64,000 bases of DNA from Streptomyces natalensis ATCC 27448 (GTDB lineage Bacteria; Actinomycetota; Actinomycetes; Streptomycetales; Streptomycetaceae): contig NZ_JRKI01000015.1 in assembly GCF_000935125.1 (NCBI RefSeq), forward strand, positions 1 to 64,000, given 5' to 3'. Below are positions 33,483 through 42,310 of the stretch, piece by piece; the stretch's first letter is position 1; each line of letters starts with the position of its first letter. The notes beneath the pieces are model-generated. The model saw nothing but the letters and a program-made list of their open reading frames with translations, did no database searches and was not told where the DNA came from. The position numbers and the translations under genes were made by a program.

Positions 33483-34180
33483 TGAGGATACGGGCCGCCA
33501 CTGACAGCCACCGAACCGCCGTCGTCCGGATCCGGCCGCCATGGGGCTTTCGCCGCATCGTCGCCCGGTGCCAGCAGACACCCCACCAGCGCATCGAGCG
33601 AGACCTGAAAGAGCCGTTCGGTGTCTGCCGGAGCGGCCAGTGCGCGGGCCAGCGCCGGATCGTCCCCGGCGCCGGGCGCGTCCCACAGCTCGCCCTCGCT
33701 GGGGTGCTGCTGCGGTGACCGCTCCCGGTTGCGCTCGGTCAGGACGTAGCCGACCACCTGGAACTGCACCGCCCGTACCGCCTCGGCCGCGAGCTCGCCG
33801 CGCAGCCCCGCGGCGTGCGCCTCGTGGACCAGCGCCTGCTGCGCGGGCCAGAACATCCGCTCCGTCAGGCCGCGTTCGTGCACCATCGCGATCAGATGCG
33901 GCCGCTCGCGCAGCGCGGTGCGCAGGGCGCGGGCCACCGAGACGATCCGGGCGTGCGGCGTCGCGCCCACCGGGCGGATCGCGCCCATCTCCTGGACGGT
34001 GCGGGCCACCAGGGCGTCCAGCAGCGACTCGCGGTTGCCGACGTGCCAGTAGATGGAGGTGACGGCGGTGCCCAGCTCCGTGGCGAGCCGGCGCATGGTC
34101 AGCGCCCCGGGTCCGTGCGCCCGCACCAGCCGTGCGGCCGCCGTCAGCACCTCTTCGCCGGTCAGCGCGGTACGTGTCAT
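33479..34180 (-). CDS. TetR/AcrR family regulator
   Basis: 233 aa. The N-terminal HTH is clear: GEEVLTAAARLVRAHGPGAL, then TMRRLATELGTAVTSIYWHV. The ligand domain ends in an Asp/Pro-rich tail. It is divergent from the decarboxylase-like operon, with a perfect 15-bp palindrome between them, so it probably represses that operon and itself. The inducer is unknown. Confidence 0.9.
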   Translation of the reverse strand: MTRTALTGEEVLTAAARLVRAHGPGALTMRRLATELGTAVTSIYWHVGNRESLLDALVARTVQEMGAIRPVGATPHARIVSVARALRTALRERPHLIAMVHERGLTERMFWPAQQALVHEAHAAGLRGELAAEAVRAVQFQVVGYVLTERNRERSPQQHPSEGELWDAPGAGDDPALARALAAPADTERLFQVSLDALVGCLLAPGDDAAKAPWRPDPDDGGSVAVSGGPYPQ

Positions 34181-34242
34181 GGTCTCCCTCTACCCCGGCA
34201 ACTCCCTTGCGCACAAGGCCCTTTACCCTTCGCGCGCCTCGG

Positions 34243-34257
34243 TGTAACAGTGTTACA
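34243..34257. promoter_or_regulatory. Operator palindrome for the TetR regulator
   Basis: TGTAACAGTGTTACA is a perfect inverted repeat (TGTAAC, 3-bp centre, GTTACA) in the 125-bp divergent region. It is A+T-rich in a G+C-rich genome. Confidence 0.75.
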
Positions 34258-34305
34258 GAGCCTGGCACGACCCCCGCGAGTCCCCACGACGAAGGGCGGT
34301 ACGAC

Positions 34306-35103
34306 ATGGCACGCATCCGCTACGCCGCGCGCACCGAGGCGGAGATCGCCGCCGCGCGCACCGCGAGCGCCAAGCTCCCCGACATCTGGTCCACCGGCGT
34401 GGTGGCCGTCTGGGAGACCGATCCGGACGCGGTCGCGGCCGTCCTGCCGCCGCCGCTCGAACCCACCGCCCGCCCCCTGGTCCGGGTGACCGTCTCCACC
34501 GTCGCCCTGCCCGGCTACCCGCTCGGCGCCGGCTCGTTCGCCGTCGCGGCCGCGCACCGGGGCACCGAGGGCTGGTATCCGCTGGTCATGCCGATGACCC
34601 ACGAACGGGCCCTGACCGGCGGCCGGGAGGTCTTCGGCGAGCCCAAGAAGCTCGGCGAGGTCACCGTCGAACGCGACGGCCCCGCCGTCCGCGCCGCCCT
34701 CGCCCGCCACGGCATCGCCTTCGTCGAGATCCGCGGCGCGGTCGGCGACCCGCTGCCGCTCCCGGAGCCCGCGCAGAAGACCGACTTCTACTTCAAGTTC
34801 CTGCCCGCCGTGGACGGTTCGGGCTTCGACCTCGGCCCCGTCCTGGTGCACTGCACCCGCACCGAGCGGATCCGCAGGCTGGAACGGGTCACCGGGGAGG
34901 TCGTCCTGCGCGAGTCGAGGTACGACCCCGTCGCCGACCTCCCCGTCCGCTCCCTGATCGAGATCACCCTCGGCGAGAAGACCACCGACCAGAAGGGCCG
35001 GGTCGCCGAGCGCGTCAGCCCCCGGGACCTGCTGCCGTATCTCCACCAGCGCTACGACGACCCGCAGCAGGCCCTCGACGGGCCGCCCGAGGGGAGCGCG
35101 TGA
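34306..35103 (+). CDS. Acetoacetate decarboxylase-like protein
   Basis: 265 aa from the ATG at 34306. The fold is that of the acetoacetate decarboxylase family: DPDAVAAVLPPPLEPTARPL, YPLVMPMTHERALTGGREVF and GEPKKLGEVTVERDG. The lysine in the GEPKK segment corresponds to the catalytic Schiff-base region. Many family members have other reactions (aldolase-dehydratase types). It is the first gene of a TetR-controlled operon followed by an SDR remnant and two amidohydrolases, so it likely acts on a keto-acid in a degradative pathway. Confidence 0.8.
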   Translation: MARIRYAARTEAEIAAARTASAKLPDIWSTGVVAVWETDPDAVAAVLPPPLEPTARPLVRVTVSTVALPGYPLGAGSFAVAAAHRGTEGWYPLVMPMTHERALTGGREVFGEPKKLGEVTVERDGPAVRAALARHGIAFVEIRGAVGDPLPLPEPAQKTDFYFKFLPAVDGSGFDLGPVLVHCTRTERIRRLERVTGEVVLRESRYDPVADLPVRSLIEITLGEKTTDQKGRVAERVSPRDLLPYLHQRYDDPQQALDGPPEGSA

Positions 35104-35584
35104 TGCGGCTGCGGGCGGGACAGGTCGCGGTGGTCACCGGCGCGGCCGGGGGCACCTCCCACGCCGTTCAGGCAGTGGGGGAGGTGTCGGCCTGGCCATG
35201 GCGCGCCGGTCCGCCGCCGACGGGCTCCGGGTCGTCCTCGGCGACGTGGAGGAGGAGCCGCTGCGCGCCGCCGCCGACGCGCTGCGGGCGGACGGGGCCG
35301 AGGTGCTGGCGCGCACCGTGGACGTCGGCGTACGCGAGGAGGTCGCCGCCTTCGCCGACGCCGCGTTCGTGGCCTTCGGCGCGGTGCATGTGCTGTGCGA
35401 GGTGGCGTTCACCCCCGTCGAGCAGGTCGCCGACTGCGTGGCCGAGGGCATCGCCGCCGGCCGTTTCTGGCTGCTGCCCGCAAGCGAGCACACCGACCGG
35501 CAGATCCGGGCCCGCGCGCAGTCGATGCTTGAGCGCGCGGACCCGGCCCACCTGGAGCGCTTCATCCTGGACACGGACGACTGA
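35103..35584 (+). pseudogene. Broken short-chain dehydrogenase, insertion plus core deletion
   Basis: The start (MRLRAGQVAVVTGAAGG) overlaps the previous stop (TGATG) and is the SDR cofactor motif, but a 32-bp palindromic insertion at 35155-35186 shifts the frame. The normal sequence resumes in another frame (ADGLRVVLGDVEEEPLRAAA through FGAVHVLC). It then jumps straight to a family-typical C-terminus (EVAFTPVEQVADCVAEGIAA), missing the catalytic Ser-Tyr-Lys half, about 130 residues. Two independent lesions show loss of function. A start at 35198 would give a 128-aa fragment. Confidence 0.8.
35155..35186. repeat. 32-bp palindromic insertion inside the SDR gene
   Basis: The insert begins CCTCCCACGCC and ends GGCAGTGGGGGAGGTG, so its arms pair over most of their length around a GTTCA loop. 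Removing it restores GGGGGCATCGGCCTGGCC, the expected glycine-rich SDR motif. The sequence resembles hairpin repeats scattered through streptomycete intergenic regions. Confidence 0.6.
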
Positions 35585-35593
35585 GGAGCCGTC

Positions 35594-36895
35594 ATGACGG
35601 ATCCGGACGACCGGGGCCCCGACGCCCCCTACCTGATCATCTCCTCCGACTGCCACGCCGGTCTGCCCACCGAGGAGTACCGGCCCTACCTCGACACCCG
35701 CTTCCACCGCGCCTTCGACGACTTCCTGGGCCGGCGCGACGCCCGCCGGGCGGAGGCCACCCGCCTCGGCGTCCGTAACGAGGACTTCGCCGCGAGGTGG
35801 TTCCAAGACCACGAGGAGGGCCTGCGCGGCGGCTGGGACCCCGCCCAGCGGATCAAGGAACTCGACGGGGACGGGGTGGCCGCCGAGGTCGTCTTCCCGG
35901 ACGCCGACGCCGTCGACAGCACAACCGCCGCCCCCTTCGGCGTGGGCCTGGGCCTGTCCGGCGACCAGGACCCCGACCTGGGCATGGCGGGCGCCCGCGC
36001 GCACAACCGCTGGCTCGCCGACTTCGTCTCCGCCCACCCCGAACGGCACTGCGGCGTCGCCCTGCTGCCCGTCACGGCCGAACCCGGCAAGGTCGTCGCC
36101 GAGATCCACCGCGCCAAGGAGTCCGGCCTGGGCGCCCTGATGATCCCCTCCATGTGGGTCGACAAGGAGCCCTACCACGACCGCCGTTACGACCCCGTAT
36201 GGGCGGCGGCCGCCGCCTGCGCGATGCCGGTCCTCACCCACTCCGGAGCGTCGCCCCGCCACGAATACGGCGACCATCTGGGCATCTTTGTCTCCGAGGT
36301 GACCTGGTGGCCGGCCCGCCCGCTGTGGTTCCTGCTGTGGTCCGGGGTCTTCGAACGCCACCCGGGCCTCAAGTTCGGGGTCGCGGAGTCCGGCTGCTGG
36401 TGGCTGCCGAATCTGCTGTGGTTCATGGACCGCCTCTACCTGGGCGCGCACGGCGGCAAGAAGCTCTCCCCGTTCGCCGGGCTCAAGCGGCCCCCGCACG
36501 AGTACCTCGACCGCCAGATCTTCGTCTGCGCCACCAACACCAAACGCCGCGAGCTCGCCCAGCGCTACGAGATCGGCGTCGACAACATCCTGTGGGGCAG
36601 CGACTTCCCGCACCCCGAGGGCACCTGGCCCGACACCCGCGCCTGGCTGAGGAAGACCTTCCACGACATCCCGGTGGCCGAGACCCGCCGGATGCTCGGC
36701 GAGTCGGCGGCCGGGGTCTTCGGCTTCGACACCGCAGCACTGGCCCCGCTGGCCCGCCGGATCGGCCCCACCCCCGCCGAACTCGGCCAGAGCGCCGACC
36801 AGTCGGCCGTCGAGGCCGCCTGGGCGCGCTCGCGCGAGGTGGGCCGGCACTGGCTGACCGACCACGACTTCCCGACGCTAGGGGTGACCTCATGA
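35594..36895 (+). CDS. Amidohydrolase family 2 protein (ACMSD-like), first copy
   Basis: 433 aa. The N-terminal YLIISSDCHAGLPTEEYRPY gives a histidine where the amidohydrolase-2 family has its first metal ligands. Later landmarks are MPVLTHSGASPRHEYGDHLG, WFLLWSGVFERHPGLKFGVA, and ILWGSDFPHPEGTWPD with the metal-binding aspartate. These enzymes hydrolyse or decarboxylate cyclic carboxylates (2-amino-3-carboxymuconate semialdehyde decarboxylase, gamma-resorcylate decarboxylase and relatives). Its stop overlaps the start of the second copy (ATGA). Confidence 0.85.
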   Translation: MTDPDDRGPDAPYLIISSDCHAGLPTEEYRPYLDTRFHRAFDDFLGRRDARRAEATRLGVRNEDFAARWFQDHEEGLRGGWDPAQRIKELDGDGVAAEVVFPDADAVDSTTAAPFGVGLGLSGDQDPDLGMAGARAHNRWLADFVSAHPERHCGVALLPVTAEPGKVVAEIHRAKESGLGALMIPSMWVDKEPYHDRRYDPVWAAAAACAMPVLTHSGASPRHEYGDHLGIFVSEVTWWPARPLWFLLWSGVFERHPGLKFGVAESGCWWLPNLLWFMDRLYLGAHGGKKLSPFAGLKRPPHEYLDRQIFVCATNTKRRELAQRYEIGVDNILWGSDFPHPEGTWPDTRAWLRKTFHDIPVAETRRMLGESAAGVFGFDTAALAPLARRIGPTPAELGQSADQSAVEAAWARSREVGRHWLTDHDFPTLGVTS

Positions 36896-38121
36896 CCGAC
36901 CGCTACACCGTCATCTCCGCCGACTGCCACGCCGGCGCCGACCTCCTCGACTACAAGCCGTACCTGGAGTCCCGCCACCACGACGCCTTCGACGCCTGGG
37001 CCGCCACCTACGTCAATCCGCACGAGGACCTCCTCGCCGACACCGCCGACCGCAACTGGAACTCGCAGCGCCGGCTCGCCGAGCAGGAGGCCGACGGCAT
37101 CGTCGCCGAGGTCGTCTTCCCCAACACCATCCCGCCGTTCTTCCCCAGCGCCTCCCTGATGGCCCCGGCCCCCGCCACCCGCGAGGAGTCCGAACGGCGC
37201 TGGGCGGGCCTGCGCGCCCACAACCGCTGGCTGGCCGACTTCTGCGGCCAGGCCCCGGGCCGCCGGGCGGGCGTCGCGCAGATCCTGCTCAACGACGTGG
37301 ACGAGGCCGTACGGGAGGTGCGCCGCACGAAGGAAGCGGGCCTGACCGGCGGCATCCTGCTGCCCGGCACCCCGCCCGGCTCGGGCCTGCCCGAACTCCA
37401 CAGCGAGGTCTACGACCCCCTCTGGGCGGTCTGCGCCGACCTGGACGTCCCGGTCAACCACCACGGCGGTTCGGCCTCCCCGCCGCTGGGCGAGGAACCC
37501 GCCGCCCGCGCCGTCTTCATGGTCGAGACGACCTGGTTCTCCCACCGCGCACTGTGGCATCTGGTCTTCGGCGGCGCCTTCCGCCGCCATCCCGGCCTCC
37601 GGCTCGTCCTCACCGAACAGGGCTCCGGCTGGATCCCGGGCGTTCTGGACATGCTGGACTACTACCACGACCGCCTGGTGGCGTCCGCGACCCGCGCGGC
37701 CACCGCCGAGGCCAGGTTCGGCGCCGGGCTGGCCGCGACCATGGGCGAGCGTCCGGCCGACATCTGGCGCGACCACTGCTACGTCGGCGCCAGCTTCATG
37801 CGTCCGCACGAGGTCCCGCTGCGCCACCGCATCGGCCTCGACAAGATCATGTGGGGCAGCGACTACCCCCACGACGAGGGCACCGCCCCCTACTCCCGCG
37901 AGGCGCTGCGGCTGGCCTACGCCGACCTGCCCGCCGAGGAGGTCGCCGCCCTGCTCGGCGGCAACGCGGCCCGCGTCTACGGCTTCGACCTCGACCGCCT
38001 GGCCCCGATCGCGGCCCGTGTCGGCCCGACGGCCGCCGAGATCGCCGAGCCGCTGGAGAAGATCCCCGCGGACGCGACGAGCCCGGCGTTCGCACCGGGC
38101 GGGTCGGTACGGGTGTGGTGA
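36892..38121 (+). CDS. Amidohydrolase family 2 protein, second copy
   Basis: 409 aa, a diverged paralogue of the preceding gene: YTVISADCHAGADLLDYKPY at the start, VPVNHHGGSASPP in the middle, and IMWGSDYPHDEGTAPYSREA with the metal-binding aspartate. Tandem paralogues could form a hetero-oligomer or act on successive intermediates. It is the last gene of the TetR-controlled operon. Confidence 0.85.
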   Translation: MTDRYTVISADCHAGADLLDYKPYLESRHHDAFDAWAATYVNPHEDLLADTADRNWNSQRRLAEQEADGIVAEVVFPNTIPPFFPSASLMAPAPATREESERRWAGLRAHNRWLADFCGQAPGRRAGVAQILLNDVDEAVREVRRTKEAGLTGGILLPGTPPGSGLPELHSEVYDPLWAVCADLDVPVNHHGGSASPPLGEEPAARAVFMVETTWFSHRALWHLVFGGAFRRHPGLRLVLTEQGSGWIPGVLDMLDYYHDRLVASATRAATAEARFGAGLAATMGERPADIWRDHCYVGASFMRPHEVPLRHRIGLDKIMWGSDYPHDEGTAPYSREALRLAYADLPAEEVAALLGGNAARVYGFDLDRLAPIAARVGPTAAEIAEPLEKIPADATSPAFAPGGSVRVW

Positions 38122-38235
38122 GCCCGGCCGACGGCTACCGACGGTAATCCCGTGGGGGACGGGCCCGCGCAGCTGACGGTCCGTCTTACATACTTCTCGG
38201 TAACAACCTCTAGCGGCGGCCCCGCCACCGGCTTT

Positions 38236-39128
<893 letters not shown>

Positions 39129-39132
<4 letters not shown>

Positions 39133-39836
39133 CGGCCCGGTGGCCCCGGGCGGCGGGCCCGCTGCTCGGGGCCTTCGCCGCGCTCGCCGTCGTCCATCTC
39201 ACCGCCCTGCTCACCGGCGCCGCCACCCTCGCCCAGCTCACCAAACCCGCGCTGATGCCGGTGCTCGCGGCCGCCGTCCTGGCCCGCGGGGGACCGCCGC
39301 TGCTCGCCGGTGCGCTGCTCTTCGGCTGCGGCGGCGACACCTTCCTCCAGATCGGCGGGGGCACCGTCTTCCTGGTCGGCATGGGTTCGTTCGCCGCGGG
39401 CCACCTGTGCTACCTGGTCCTGTGCGCCCGGCACGGGACCCCGCCGGGCGGACGGGCCCGTACGGGGGTGCTCGGCGGCGGCTACGCGGTGGTCCTGGCC
39501 GCCACCGTCGCCCTCCTGTGGCCGGACCTCCCGGCCGCCCTGCGTGTCCCGGTGGCCGGTTACAGCCTGCTGTTGACCGCGATGGCCTTCGGGGCGCTGC
39601 GGGCGGGGCCCTGGGCGGCGGCCGGCGGGCTGCTCTTCCTGCTCTCCGACACCCTGATCGCCGGCGGGATCGCCCACTGGCCGCAGCCGCCGCTCCCGCA
39701 GTTCTGGATCATGCTCACCTACGCGGCGGCGCAGGCCGCGCTGGCCGAGGGCGTACTCCGCGCGGCCGCGCGAGGCGGAAAGCCGCAGGGGACCGGGCGG
39801 CCAACCGACCGGCCCCCCACGGCAGTTACCGCCTGA
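39129..39836 (+). CDS. YhhN/TMEM86 family membrane protein (lysoplasmalogenase-like)
   Basis: 235 aa from a GTG that overlaps the previous stop. About eight short hydrophobic helices. Family features are LAQLTKPALMPVLAAAVLAR near residue 35, GCGGDTFLQIGGG and FLLSDTLIAGG, in which aspartates lie within helices. Family members include lysoplasmalogenase, which cleaves the vinyl-ether bond of lysoplasmalogens. The C-terminal ~25 residues are a polar Pro/Thr tail. Confidence 0.85.
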
Positions 39837-39848
39837 CCTGCTGCCGTT
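39819..39848. terminator. Hairpin between YhhN gene and subtilisin gene
   Basis: ACGGCAG and CTGCCGT arms (about 39820-39826 and 39841-39847) flank a 14-nt loop between two converging genes. It overlaps the YhhN stop codon. Confidence 0.4.
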
Positions 39849-39858
39849 ACCGGCCGGC

Positions 39859-41370
39859 CTACTTCTTCACGGCGGTCAGCGCATCGACGATGCCATAGCC
39901 GAAGTGGCTGTTGAGGTGCTTGGTGCCGGTGCAGGTGGCGTCACCCGCGGGGCAACCGGGGTTGTCCGCCTGCTCCTTGAGCAGCCACTGGATCTCCTGC
40001 GGGCTCGACGTGGGGTGCGTGCTCTTCAGCAGCGCCGCCACACCGGCGACATGCGGGGTGGCCATGGACGTACCCGCCAGATAGGCCCAGTCGCCGCCCG
40101 GCACGGTGGAGAGGATGTTGCCGTTCTTGGCGGGCAGTTCGGGCACCTGCTTCGCGTCGCCGCCGGGAGCCGCCACATCGATCTGGCCCAGGCCGTAGTT
40201 CGAGTAGTACGACTTGGCCTGGTGCACCCCGGTCGCCGCGACGGTCACCGTGCCCGGCAGCTGGGTGGGCACGTCCCAGCAGGTCTTGGGGCTGACGGTG
40301 CGGGTGACGGGGGTGGAGTCGTCGGGGCTGGTGGCGTCGGGGAGCTTGTCGGCCGCGAGGTCCAGGTTGGAGTTGCCCGCCGCGGCCACATTGAGGACGC
40401 CCTTGCCCTGGGCGTACTTCGCGGCCCGGCCGACCGCGTCAATGATCGCGGCCTGATCGGCGTCATCCTTGCAGTTGAACATCCACGGGTCGACGTAATA
40501 GCTGTTGTTGGTGACCGCGATGCCGTGGTCGGCCGCGAAGACGAAGGCGCACACCACGCTCTCGGCGTAGAACATGGCCGTCTTGGGCTCGCTGACCTTG
40601 ATGGCGGAGATCTTCACGCCCGGCGCGACCCCGGCCACGCCCACGCCGTTGCGGGCCGCGGCGATCGTGCCCGCGACATGGGTGCCGTGGTAGTCCTCGT
40701 CCGGGTCCCAGGGGCGCCATGAGCCCGGGGACGTATCGGCCACGCCGCCCACGCAGTTGGCGGACTGCTTGGCGGAGAAGTTGGCCTTCAGATCCGGGTG
40801 GGTGTCGTCCACACCGGTGTCGATGATGCCGACGGTGACCTTGCGGCTGCCGGGGTTCACCTTCGCGGCCTGGTCCGCCTTGATGGCGGGCAGATCCCAC
40901 TGGAGCGGTTCGAGCGGCTCCCGGCCGTTCGCCTTCGCCGCCGCCGTCACGGCCCTGAGCTGGGACTTCGACAGTCGTTCGATCTTCTGCGGCTTGCCGA
41001 TGTCGGTGGTGCCGGTCGCCTTGAGCGGTGCGGTACGGGTCGCACCCGCCGAGTGGACGCCCGGCACGGTGCGCATCGTTTCGGCGAAGCGGGGGTTGGC
41101 CGAGTGGACGACGATCACGCCGATGCGCTCATGGGCGATGATCACCTTCCCGCCGGCCTTGGTTATCGCCTTCTCCACGCCGCCGAGCACGGCGTGGACC
41201 GGGGTGGCGTTCACGACGTACGACAGCAGCGGGCCGTCGGCCGGGGCCGCGGCGGCGGTGTCCTGCGGTGCGGCGGTGGCCGCGCCCGGAAGGAAGCCGA
41301 GGGACGCCGTCAGGGCGAGTCCGAGCGGCAGGGCCAGGAGCCGCGCGCGTCTGGAACGGGGATGAGCCAT
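39859..41370 (-). CDS. Secreted S8 (subtilisin-like) serine protease
   Basis: 503 aa. Sec signal peptide (RRARLLALPLGLALTASLGF, cleaved after about ATA), an I9-type propeptide (LLSYVVNATPVHAVLGGVEK), and a peptidase S8 domain. Catalytic residues: Asp in VGIIDTGVDDTHPDL, His in YHGTHVAGTIAAARN, Ser in LAGTSMATPHVAGVAALL. The oxyanion asparagine is in AAAGNSNLD. A regular extracellular protease of streptomycetes; several extra cysteines could form disulfides. Confidence 0.93.
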   Translation of the reverse strand: MAHPRSRRARLLALPLGLALTASLGFLPGAATAAPQDTAAAAPADGPLLSYVVNATPVHAVLGGVEKAITKAGGKVIIAHERIGVIVVHSANPRFAETMRTVPGVHSAGATRTAPLKATGTTDIGKPQKIERLSKSQLRAVTAAAKANGREPLEPLQWDLPAIKADQAAKVNPGSRKVTVGIIDTGVDDTHPDLKANFSAKQSANCVGGVADTSPGSWRPWDPDEDYHGTHVAGTIAAARNGVGVAGVAPGVKISAIKVSEPKTAMFYAESVVCAFVFAADHGIAVTNNSYYVDPWMFNCKDDADQAAIIDAVGRAAKYAQGKGVLNVAAAGNSNLDLAADKLPDATSPDDSTPVTRTVSPKTCWDVPTQLPGTVTVAATGVHQAKSYYSNYGLGQIDVAAPGGDAKQVPELPAKNGNILSTVPGGDWAYLAGTSMATPHVAGVAALLKSTHPTSSPQEIQWLLKEQADNPGCPAGDATCTGTKHLNSHFGYGIVDALTAVKK

Positions 41371-41895
41371 GGGTACTCCACATCATCCGTGAGACCGCCC
41401 GTGCACGGGGTTGCGCACGGGCGGAAGCAATGCGACGTGAAGTTATCGGCGATCAGCGACGTACAGCAATGGAAACCGGGAAAAACCCGTCAGGGACGGA
41501 AAATTGATGTCACGTCAGGGTCGTGCCGGGGTCGTTTCGGGGGTGCGTCGGGGGCGCGGTCGGGGCCGCGCACCACGGCGGCGTCAGAGGTCGCGCCGAA
41601 GGGCGTCGATGCTCAGCGGCGGCAGCGCGACGCGGGGGCCGTACCAGCGGCGCATCCGCAGCCCGCACGGCCGCTGCGCCACCGGGGCGGCGGCGAGAGG
41701 GGCGGGCAGCCGGACGCTGCCGTAGGGGTGCCGGCGGGGGTCGGACGGCTTCGGGGTCTGCGTGGGCGGCACGGTCACGCCCGGCCCAACGAAGCGCCGC
41801 CGCGCCGGTCGCGGCCCCGCCCGTATTCCTCCGATTTTCTTCGCGGATTCCCGTAACCGCCCCCTGTCGGATCGTGACCCGCGGCCCTACGATGC
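41371..41895. other. Long intergenic region between the subtilisin and DUF485 genes
   Basis: About 525 bp before the Crp-like site. It contains the divergent promoters. A possible 64-aa ORF on the minus strand (41584-41778, ending LSIDALRRDL) has no convincing ribosome site and no recognised family, so I do not call it. No RNA gene is seen. Confidence 0.4.
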
Positions 41896-41909
41896 GTGAT
41901 CCACGTCAC
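41896..41909. promoter_or_regulatory. Crp-like site upstream of DUF485-acetate symporter operon
   Basis: GTGATCCACGTCAC fits the Streptomyces Crp motif GTG-N6-GNCAC exactly. It lies 57 bp before the GTG of the DUF485 gene. Confidence 0.6.
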
Positions 41910-41965
41910 TTATCCGGGCCTTATTCTCGGGCGTAACACCCACCCCCCTACGCGTCAGGAGACCC

Positions 41966-42310
41966 GTGAGCGCCGTACCCACCACCGACACCGGGACGCA
42001 TGAACCGCCCGACTACCGCCAGGTGCAGTCGAGCGCGGAATTCACCGAACTGCGCCGCGCCCACCGCTCGTTCGCCTTCCCGATCACCCTCGGCTTCCTC
42101 CTCTGGTACCTGGTGTACGTCCTGCTGTCGAGCTACGCCGGCGGCTTCATGGCCACCCCGGTCCTCGGCCACCTCAACGTCGCCTTCGTCCTCGGCATCG
42201 CCCAGTTCGCCACCACCTTCCTGATCGCCTGGTGGTACTCCCGGCACGCCGCCGCCGCGCTCGACCCCAAGGCCGAGGCCCTCAAGTCCCGCCTGGAGGC
42301 CGGCGCATGA
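41966..42310 (+). CDS. DUF485 membrane protein, partner of the acetate symporter
   Basis: 114 aa from a GTG with AGGAGACCC upstream. The DUF485 pattern is clear: FTELRRAHRSFAFPITLGFL, then LLWYLVYVLLSSYAGGFM and NVAFVLGIAQFATTFLIAWW, two membrane helices. DUF485 proteins precede and probably assist acetate permease ActP. ATGA overlap with the following gene. Confidence 0.92.
   Translation: MSAVPTTDTGTHEPPDYRQVQSSAEFTELRRAHRSFAFPITLGFLLWYLVYVLLSSYAGGFMATPVLGHLNVAFVLGIAQFATTFLIAWWYSRHAAAALDPKAEALKSRLEAGA

Noticed and set aside
41584..41778. 64-codon ORF on the minus strand in the subtilisin-DUF485 gap
   Set aside because: No convincing ribosome site and no recognised family; left as part of the intergenic entry.
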